DNA from: Sphingomonas tagetis
GTDB lineage: Bacteria; Pseudomonadota; Alphaproteobacteria; Sphingomonadales; Sphingomonadaceae
Assembly (NCBI RefSeq): GCF_024211275.1
Contig: NZ_JAMLDX010000009.1
Coordinates: 62,001 to 126,000 of the forward strand
Direction: 5' to 3'
Length of the DNA stretch: 64,000 bases
Part shown: positions 58,220 to 64,000 of the stretch, in pieces
Layout: the number at the start of each line of letters is the position of its first letter
Position numbering within the stretch: position 1 is the first letter of the stretch
The notes under the pieces: generated by a model
The model's input: the letters and a program-made list of their open reading frames with translations, nothing else
Told to the model about the DNA's origin: nothing
Databases searched by the model: none
Program-made: the position numbers and the translations under genes

Positions 58220-59232
58220 CCCGGCGCATCCGCTTCATTCTGGCAGCGCTCGCCGCCTGCATCGCCGCGCCGCTCGCGTTCCCGGGCGAGGCGCAGGCCT
58301 CGAAATGCAAGGCGGGCACGATCTTCAATCCGATCACCAAGGTTCGCTGGAACTGCATCTTCCCGATCACGATTGGCGGCGTGCGGATCGGCACGCACGA
58401 CAAGCTCGACAAGGCGCTCGACGCGCAATCGGCGTCCAAGCCGCTCTGCGCCTGCCGCAAGGGCCTCGAAGTCTGGTTCGGGGTCAAGGTCTCCTATTGG
58501 TCGCCCAACCGCATGATCGACGTGGTGACCGAACCCGGCTGCATGATGGCTTTGGGCGTCGATCTCATGGCGACCGGCGGCAAGCTGCAGGGCAGCCAAT
58601 CCTCAATCTCGGATGGAACGAACACCCGCAAGATGTTCGCACAATTGCATTATTATATCTCACCGGTCTGGGCGATGCTCGACATGTTCACCGACCTGCC
58701 CTGCCTCCAAAATGACGGGTTCGACGTCGCATTGATCACCGAGGTGCTGCCGACCTGGCAGTCGGCGACATTGGGCGCGATCATCCAGCCCGAGGCGATC
58801 CTGTTCGGCAATCCGGCCGCCGGGCTTGCCTGCATGGCCGACAGCGCGGCAGCGGCGGCGGGCAAGGTCATCGACCCGCTCTTCTGGTGCATGGGGAGCT
58901 GGGGCGCGACCTATCCGATCGCCGGCGACATCCATTTCGGCGACAGCGTCGAGGCTTGGGCGGGACTTGCCGCGCGGGGAACCTTCATGATGGGACGCCT
59001 GGGCGCGCTCACGATCAGTTCGTCCGATGGCTGCTCGTTCGTGCCGAGCCCGATCTGGACCAAGTCGCGCTACAAGGTCCAGCTGATGGAACCGGTGCAA
59101 GCCGGCAAATGCGTCAATATCGGGCGGCCGGGCGCGCTGTGGACCAGCGGCAAGCACGCCCCGGGCGAGGACAACGCCCAGTTCATGCTCTTCGAAAAGG
59201 TGATCTGCTGCGCCGGACTTCCGGTGCCATGA
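58216..59232 (+). CDS. traU: TraU conjugation protein
   Basis: 338 residues. It has a signal peptide (RFILAALAACIAAPLAFPGEAQA), then KCKAGTIFNPITKVRWNCIFPITIGGVRIG, the TraU start, and a Cys-rich body (PLCACRKGLEVWFGVKVSYWSPNRMIDVVTEPGCMMALG, DPLFWCMGSWGATYPIAG, VICCAGLP). It is periplasmic and needs disulfides; the DsbC-like protein upstream probably serves it. 4-bp overlaps with traW and the next gene. Confidence 0.93.
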   Translation: MTRRIRFILAALAACIAAPLAFPGEAQASKCKAGTIFNPITKVRWNCIFPITIGGVRIGTHDKLDKALDAQSASKPLCACRKGLEVWFGVKVSYWSPNRMIDVVTEPGCMMALGVDLMATGGKLQGSQSSISDGTNTRKMFAQLHYYISPVWAMLDMFTDLPCLQNDGFDVALITEVLPTWQSATLGAIIQPEAILFGNPAAGLACMADSAAAAAGKVIDPLFWCMGSWGATYPIAGDIHFGDSVEAWAGLAARGTFMMGRLGALTISSSDGCSFVPSPIWTKSRYKVQLMEPVQAGKCVNIGRPGALWTSGKHAPGEDNAQFMLFEKVICCAGLPVP

Positions 59233-61337
59233 GCGGATCGCTTCCCCAACGTCCCGTGAGCGCGGCCGGTATCGTACGGTCTGCCCGCCAAGGCCTGGAC
59301 GGCCGCCGGCGCGCGCACGAGGCGGGAGCGGCGCCGTACAGCCCCCACGGCGCCGCTCCACCCCTGGCCAGCGCGGCCGCACCCCTCCTCCGGCGGTACA
59401 GATTCCTCTCCCAGGCCTGTACCGTGGCGGTCGCGCTGGTCTTCTTCTGCAGCGCGACCGCGAGCGCGCAGGGTGTCGAGGAACGCGCCCGCGCGGCTGC
59501 GGCAGCGGCGCGAGCCAAGTCCGGCGACAGCGAAGCCCTGCAGCGCAACTATGTGACGCCGGGGCTTGCCGGCCAGCCCATCACGACGGTGGATAGCAAG
59601 CGCAGCTTCAGCCCGAGTCTTGCGTGCCAGAAGACCGCGAGCCTGCTCGAAATCCTCGTCCAGCCCTCTGGCACCGGCGATCTCGGGCTGGTCCAGATCG
59701 CGCGCGACACCGATCTCGACGGCACGATCGACCATCGATCGACCCTGCCGGTGGCGGTCTCGGGCCTATGCGCCAACGGCGTGATTTCCTGCCAAGCCGG
59801 CACCTGGACGGGCTGCCGCTATCATCGCTGGGAGGTCGATCCCGCCCGCAATCTCAAGCTCGCCGAGGTCGCCATGACAGAGCTTGCCGGCTGCTACTGC
59901 CTCAACAACAGCTGCGGCGCGAATCTCGCTTGGGGCAATCTCCCCGGCGTGCTGCGCGATATTGGCGGCGGCATGATCGGCGCGCTTACCACCGCCGACC
60001 CCCGCATCGGCGTCGCGCAAGCGATGATCGAGGGGCCGCTGATCCGCTATGTCGGCGCGCAGGCGACCGCTTGCACTTCCAGTCCCTCGCTGCCGCAGGC
60101 CAGCTACCGCGCCAACCCGACCGCGATTGCCGCCGACGCGCAGAGCGCATCCGCCACCAACTCGGTATTTCAGTCGCTCGCGGGATCGCCGGCGGGGCTC
60201 GGAAAGGCGCAGCAGCTTCGTCATTGCGTGATCGAGCGACGCATCGAGGTCGAAGGCGCCTCGATCGACGAGATCGTCCAGCGCGTCGCGGGCGGCTATG
60301 CCACGAGCCGGTTCGACAAGGCGGTCGAATTTCTGATGGGCTCGCCCGGCGACAACACGCTGCGCGGCGGAAATTGCAGTCTGTTCGATTTCCGGATGAC
60401 GCTGCGCGTCGACCAGCCCGAGCGCATCACCGCAGCAAAGCTGATTGACTATTATGCCGATGACTGGGCGCAAATCCGCATCGACGGGCAGCTCGTCACT
60501 TCCGGCCCCGCGCCCTGGTCCTCCGAAGGCCTGCCGCCCGGCAAGTGCGAGCGCAGCGGCGCGTTCCACGCCGCGCCGAACCTCGACCTCAAACCCTGGC
60601 TGACCAGGGGCGATCACGGGATCTGGCTGCGCGTCGCGGTCGCCGATGGCGGTGAGGCAATGGCGCGGTTGCGCCTTGAGCTGGACGACAGCTGCAAGGT
60701 CAGCGAGCAGCTGGTCGATCGCTGCGCGAGCCTCGCCGGCGACGCCAAGTGCCGGATCGATAGCGAGTCGGTCGATGGCGTGCAGACCTTCCGCAACGGC
60801 GTGAAGACCGGGCTCGTCCCGCTGCCGCAGTCGCGCCAGTTCGGCACCTCGGCCTGCCCGGTCGAGGTCAGCCGCGACTTCTTCCAGCGCGATCGTACCT
60901 ATCGCTGCGAGATCGACAGCACGGCGCTCCCCGCGCCGGATTTGAGCCGCGGCGCCTATATCCTCGATCGCTCGACCGAGACGTCGCTCGCCGATCGCGT
61001 GCGCACAGCCGATGGCGGCTCGGCGGAGACCACCCGACCGTTCGCGCTCCCGCAGCGAGGCCCCGTCCCGGCCTGCGAGCCGATCTGCAAGACCCGAGCG
61101 CCCAAGATCAACGCTGCGGCAGCGCCGCAGGGCGTGACCGGCAGCCAGCAGAACGACCCTACTTCTTTCGACATCTTCTACCATAGCTGCGGCGCCGAGA
61201 CTGTCTGTCCGATCGGGCCGGGTGAAGAGCTGGTCTCGGCCTGCGGCTGCCTCGACGATTTTCCCGAGGCAGTGGTGATGATGCAGACCGTCCGCCTCGC
61301 CGGCGCCGACCTCGTTTGCACGGCGGCCCCGCAATGA
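59229..61337 (+). CDS. TraN-like Cys-rich protein, N-terminal ORF
   Basis: 702 residues from ATG 59229 (4-bp overlap with traU). The signal segment ACTVAVALVFFCSATASAQ lies unusually far in (about residue 63-80), so the true start may be internal. The body is Cys-rich with DDSCKVSEQLVDRCASLAG and ends CGAETVCPIGPGEELVSACGCLDDFPEAVVMMQTVRLAGADLVCTAAPQ, the TraN motif of mating-pair stabilisation proteins. The family's C-terminal CCF-like domain is not in this ORF but in the next. It is outer-membrane exposed in F and contacts recipient receptors. Confidence 0.8.
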   Translation: MSGSLPQRPVSAAGIVRSARQGLDGRRRAHEAGAAPYSPHGAAPPLASAAAPLLRRYRFLSQACTVAVALVFFCSATASAQGVEERARAAAAAARAKSGDSEALQRNYVTPGLAGQPITTVDSKRSFSPSLACQKTASLLEILVQPSGTGDLGLVQIARDTDLDGTIDHRSTLPVAVSGLCANGVISCQAGTWTGCRYHRWEVDPARNLKLAEVAMTELAGCYCLNNSCGANLAWGNLPGVLRDIGGGMIGALTTADPRIGVAQAMIEGPLIRYVGAQATACTSSPSLPQASYRANPTAIAADAQSASATNSVFQSLAGSPAGLGKAQQLRHCVIERRIEVEGASIDEIVQRVAGGYATSRFDKAVEFLMGSPGDNTLRGGNCSLFDFRMTLRVDQPERITAAKLIDYYADDWAQIRIDGQLVTSGPAPWSSEGLPPGKCERSGAFHAAPNLDLKPWLTRGDHGIWLRVAVADGGEAMARLRLELDDSCKVSEQLVDRCASLAGDAKCRIDSESVDGVQTFRNGVKTGLVPLPQSRQFGTSACPVEVSRDFFQRDRTYRCEIDSTALPAPDLSRGAYILDRSTETSLADRVRTADGGSAETTRPFALPQRGPVPACEPICKTRAPKINAAAAPQGVTGSQQNDPTSFDIFYHSCGAETVCPIGPGEELVSACGCLDDFPEAVVMMQTVRLAGADLVCTAAPQ

Positions 61338-62656
61338 ACGCGCGGCATTGGTTCACCCCTGCTCGGGTCGCGCTGATCCTGCTCGCGATGATGGCGTTCC
61401 TGGTAATGACGCAGGTCGCGACCGCTGCAACAGCAGCAGCGGCCACCACGGGCCAGGCCGATCCGCGCCTGCCCCAGGAGATTGAGCCGATCGGCCCCGG
61501 CGAGCCGGTGCTGCCTACATTGCCTGATCCGGACCCTGACCCGGCACCTCAACCCGAGCCAGAGCCTCCGACAGTCCCTGGTCCCGATCCAAGTCCCGGC
61601 CCCGACCCAAATCCCGATCCGTTGCCGGACCCCGGCGCGGGTAGTCAGATTTGTGCTGCCGATCTCAACGGCAATGGCGACGCGGCGGATGCCAGCGAGA
61701 TCGCGGCTTGCCTGCGCACGACAGCCGCAGGCTGGCAGTGCCCATTGCAGCAGGTCGCCTGCGTTGCCGACGCGCAGGGGCAATATGGCTGTCCGCTCGG
61801 TCCGCAGCATGCCTGCGCAGTGGTGGCGGGCGGCAGCGTCCCCAGCTGCTCGCCCAATCTCTGCGCCGACCCCGCAGTCACGCCGATCGAGGAAGTGCCG
61901 CCGATCGATGATCCCGGCACGGCGCCCGATGGCGGCATGGACGCCGAGGGCAATTGCCCGGGACGCATCGAGATCTTCAGCGGACGCGCGATGCGCTGCC
62001 GCCCGCCCGGCCTCCGCGCCACCTTTGCGAGCTGTTGCCGCGACAAGGGCAAGATCATCAAGGACGGCATGGGCTCGCAGCTGAGCTCGATCGGCACCAA
62101 GATTGCGGTCGCCAAGGGCGTGTTCAACGGCATGAGCGCGGCGTTCGCCGCGTTCAAGGCCGGCGCCACGGCAAGTCAGGCGGCGAGCGCTGGAGCCAAT
62201 GCACTGATCATCGGGTTCGATCCAACCTCGATCGCGATCAGCCTCGCCATCAACTTCATCGTCGAATTCCTGTTCACCGGTTGCGACCAACAGGACATGG
62301 AAACCGCGATGCTGCGCAGCTCGGGCATGTGCCACGAGGTCGGCAGCTACTGCACCTCGAGCTTCCTCGGCATCTGCCTCCAGAAGGCGCGCGGCCATTG
62401 CTGCTTCAACACCAAGCTCGGCCGCATCCTCCAGGAACAGGGCCGGCCGCAGCTCAAATCGTTCAACGGGGTCGGCTGGGGCGCGCCCAAACAGCCGATC
62501 TGCCGCGGCTTCACGCCCGAGGAATTCCAGGCGCTCGACTTCGGCAAGATGGACCTGTCGGAATATTATTCGGACATCGAGGCGCGCGCGCAGGGTCAAA
62601 TCCAGGTCGATATGAAGGACAAGATCGATGCCTATCTCAACGCCATCGGCGAGTAG
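61334..62656 (+). CDS. TraN C-terminal-type protein with own signal peptide
   Basis: 440 residues from ATG 61334, which overlaps the previous stop by 4 bp. Signal peptide VALILLAMMAFLVMTQVATAA. A Pro/Asp-rich linker (PDPDPDPAPQPEPEPPTVPG, then PDPSPGPDPNPDPLP) is followed by FASCCRDKGKIIKDGMG and TGCDQQDMETAMLRSSGMCHEVGSYCTSSFLGICLQKARGHCCFNTKLGRILQEQGRPQL, the C-terminal part of TraN. TraN is thus divided in two exported proteins. Alternative upstream start at 61316 exists. Confidence 0.85.
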   Translation: MNARHWFTPARVALILLAMMAFLVMTQVATAATAAAATTGQADPRLPQEIEPIGPGEPVLPTLPDPDPDPAPQPEPEPPTVPGPDPSPGPDPNPDPLPDPGAGSQICAADLNGNGDAADASEIAACLRTTAAGWQCPLQQVACVADAQGQYGCPLGPQHACAVVAGGSVPSCSPNLCADPAVTPIEEVPPIDDPGTAPDGGMDAEGNCPGRIEIFSGRAMRCRPPGLRATFASCCRDKGKIIKDGMGSQLSSIGTKIAVAKGVFNGMSAAFAAFKAGATASQAASAGANALIIGFDPTSIAISLAINFIVEFLFTGCDQQDMETAMLRSSGMCHEVGSYCTSSFLGICLQKARGHCCFNTKLGRILQEQGRPQLKSFNGVGWGAPKQPICRGFTPEEFQALDFGKMDLSEYYSDIEARAQGQIQVDMKDKIDAYLNAIGE

Positions 62657-63479
62657 CGCGCTCGCCATCGCGCTGGCGCTCGCGGCAACCGCCGCGCTTG
62701 CCCAGGACAGCGCGAAAAGCCGGATCGAACGCGAAGGCGCCCCGGCGATGAAGCGCGTCCAGGACGCGATCGGCAAGACGCGGGAACGTCAGCAGACGCG
62801 GGATCCTAAATTGCCGGCACCCGCGGACGCCAAGACGCGCCAACGCGCATTCGAGGGACTGCGCAGACACCCGAGCTCACCTGAGATCGAGCAGCGCGCC
62901 AAAGCGGCACGAGCGGCTGGGGAAGCCGCGATGGCAGCGCAGCGTGAGTTGATGGCCAAGCGCCTGCGCGCGGCCCTTGGCCTCCAGCCGGGCGAAGTCG
63001 AGGCGGTTGCGAAAGCCGCCGCGCCGCCGCCCTCGAGCTGGGTGCCGGTCCTGTTCGTCTCATCCTCGATGCCGCTCCCCGTCCTGCGCGCTTATGCCGC
63101 GCAACTCGAACGGGTGCGCGGGGTGCTGGCATTTCGCGGCATGCCGGGTGGTCTCAAGCGCGCCGGCCCGATGGCCAGGCTCAGCGCCCAGATCCTTCGC
63201 ATCGATCCCGGTTGCGAAGGCCCTTCATGCGCGATGCGCGACGTTCAGCTGATCGTCGATCCCCTGATATTCCGGCAGCATGGCGTGGCACGCGTGCCGG
63301 CGCTCGCCATGGTACCGGTTGACCCCACCCAGCCCTATTGCGAACGCGATGACGAGAGCCCTCGCGCCAATCACATCGTCTATGGCGATGCCGCGCTGTC
63401 GGGCCTGGCCGAAGAATATCGCCGCATAGGCGGCGGCGCCGAGGTTCGCGATGTTCAGGCTTTGCTGGGCGGCGCTTAA
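62628..63479 (+). CDS. trbC: TrbC (F-type) pilus assembly protein
   Basis: 283 residues with a signal peptide (SALAIALALAATAALAQ). A charged helical part (residues 27-110) precedes the TrbC domain: WVPVLFVSSSMPLPVLRAYAAQLERVRGVLAFRGMPGG, then LIVDPLIFRQHGVARVPALAMVPVD, a thioredoxin-like fold lacking a CxxC. F TrbC works with TraW in pilus assembly. It overlaps the TraN-C gene by 29 bp and traF by the same amount. Confidence 0.9.
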   Translation: MPISTPSASSALAIALALAATAALAQDSAKSRIEREGAPAMKRVQDAIGKTRERQQTRDPKLPAPADAKTRQRAFEGLRRHPSSPEIEQRAKAARAAGEAAMAAQRELMAKRLRAALGLQPGEVEAVAKAAAPPPSSWVPVLFVSSSMPLPVLRAYAAQLERVRGVLAFRGMPGGLKRAGPMARLSAQILRIDPGCEGPSCAMRDVQLIVDPLIFRQHGVARVPALAMVPVDPTQPYCERDDESPRANHIVYGDAALSGLAEEYRRIGGGAEVRDVQALLGGA

Positions 63480-64000
63480 TCTCGTCTGGCAGCTGCTGCG
63501 GCAGATCGCGCAGCTGCCTCGATTGGCCGCGACCGCGCTGGGGGCGGCCACCGGAGACCAGCCCGCGCGGCCGCAGCGAATGCTGATCGCGCTATTGGCA
63601 ATCTTGCCGATCTGCTTCGCCGCATCGCTGACCCTATCGCACCTCACCCTGGTGATGAGCCCCTCGATCGACGCCTGGATCGTTCGCCCGGCTCCCGGAC
63701 CGATCCGCAAAGGCGATCTCGTACAATTTACGCTTTCGCATCCCGCCATCGGCGCCAAACCAGTGAGCGCCACGAAATATGCGCTGTGCATGCCGGGTGA
63801 CCGTCTCTCGATCATCGAGGGACCGCCACACTCGATAGTGCTGCCAAGCGAGGGGCATTTTTACTGCAATGGCATGTTGCTCGGCGTGAGCGTGCGGCTC
63901 GGTCCGAAGGGCCTCCCGCTCGAGCGTTCTCGCTGGCAGGGCATCATTCCAGCTGGCCATGTCTATGTCGGCTCCCGGCACGCGCGTGGATTTGACAGCC
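63451..64000 (+). CDS. TraF/TrhF-like S26 signal peptidase, cut by window end
   Basis: At least 183 residues from ATG 63451, open to the window edge. A membrane segment (MLIALLAILPICFAASLTLSHLTLVM) is followed by SPSIDAWIVRPAPGPIRKGDLVQFTLSHPAIG and ATKYALCMPGDRLSI, the S26 peptidase Ser- and Lys-containing blocks, then GHVYVGSRHARGFDS. Such proteins process conjugative pilin. It overlaps trbC by 29 bp. The active Ser is likely the one in SPSID, but the C-terminus is missing and I cannot fix it. Confidence 0.85.
   Translation, partial: MFRLCWAALNLVWQLLRQIAQLPRLAATALGAATGDQPARPQRMLIALLAILPICFAASLTLSHLTLVMSPSIDAWIVRPAPGPIRKGDLVQFTLSHPAIGAKPVSATKYALCMPGDRLSIIEGPPHSIVLPSEGHFYCNGMLLGVSVRLGPKGLPLERSRWQGIIPAGHVYVGSRHARGFDS

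Noticed and set aside
61530..61640. Pro/Asp repeat as a tandem DNA repeat or CRISPR-like array
   Set aside because: It is in-frame low-complexity coding sequence (PDPDP linker) in the TraN C-terminal gene, with no unique spacers.
1..64000. CRISPR arrays, rRNA genes or intact insertion sequences
   Set aside because: No regularly spaced repeats, rRNA-like stretches or transposase genes were seen on either strand.

Overview
The window looks like a high-GC alphaproteobacterial genome, most likely a sphingomonad (Sphingomonas/Sphingobium/Novosphingobium type). The reasons are the overall composition, the F-type conjugation genes with their usual sphingomonad companions (DUF2493, DUF736, DUF932, strawberry-notch-like and toprim proteins), a luxI-phyH pair, and an astexin-like lasso peptide locus. 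These family calls come from reading the translations; no database search was run.

Layout. (1) 1-7148: catabolic genes, with a fatty-acid oxidation enzyme cut by the window start, a Rieske oxygenase, a 3-ketosteroid-dehydrogenase-like flavoprotein and an unrecognised beta-rich protein on the minus strand, then a short-chain dehydrogenase on the plus strand that has an in-frame TGA. (2) 7205-10617: an integration zone with a frame-broken tyrosine recombinase, an AlpA-like small DNA-binding protein, an intact P4-type integrase and the 3' part of a tRNA-Thr gene that looks like an att site. (3) 10681-17256: DNA-processing half of a conjugative element (lytic transglycosylase, MOBF relaxase TraI, coupling protein TraD, ribbon-helix-helix protein), followed by a palindrome-rich gap that may hold oriT. 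(4) 17412-33506: cargo and maintenance genes, with two DUF2493 paralogues, DUF736, a PP-loop ATPase, DUF932, a truncated strawberry-notch protein, a frameshifted ParB-like gene, a toprim protein, four intact PIN-type toxin-antitoxin pairs and a decayed ParDE.

(5) 33814-48388: the most interesting part. It holds a luxR-luxI-phyH-marR quorum-sensing group, then FecI sigma, FecR, a TonB-dependent receptor and a lasso-peptide isopeptidase, then a Fic enzyme. In the opposite direction lies a lasso peptide operon: a 39-residue precursor, B protein and asparagine-synthetase-like cyclase, with GntR and XRE regulators upstream. The predicted core has 23 residues and a nine-residue ring closing on Asp9, like astexin-1. 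(6) 49192-64000: the F-type mating-pair-formation operon (DsbC-like, TraA, L, E, K, B, V, C, W, U, TraN in two ORFs, TrbC, TraF), running off the window end.

How it fits together. Genes from 10.6 kb onward form one integrative conjugative element. TraI/TraD and the relaxosome process DNA and the F-type channel exports it. The toxin-antitoxin pairs probably stabilise it, and the quorum-sensing and lasso loci are its cargo. The lasso peptide would be made by A/B/C. Uptake through the TonB receptor, signalling through FecR/FecI and hydrolysis by the isopeptidase would follow the model for astexin-type loci, which carry no ABC exporter. Several genes are eroded (parB, strawberry notch, parE, the old integrase), so the present mobility of the element is uncertain.
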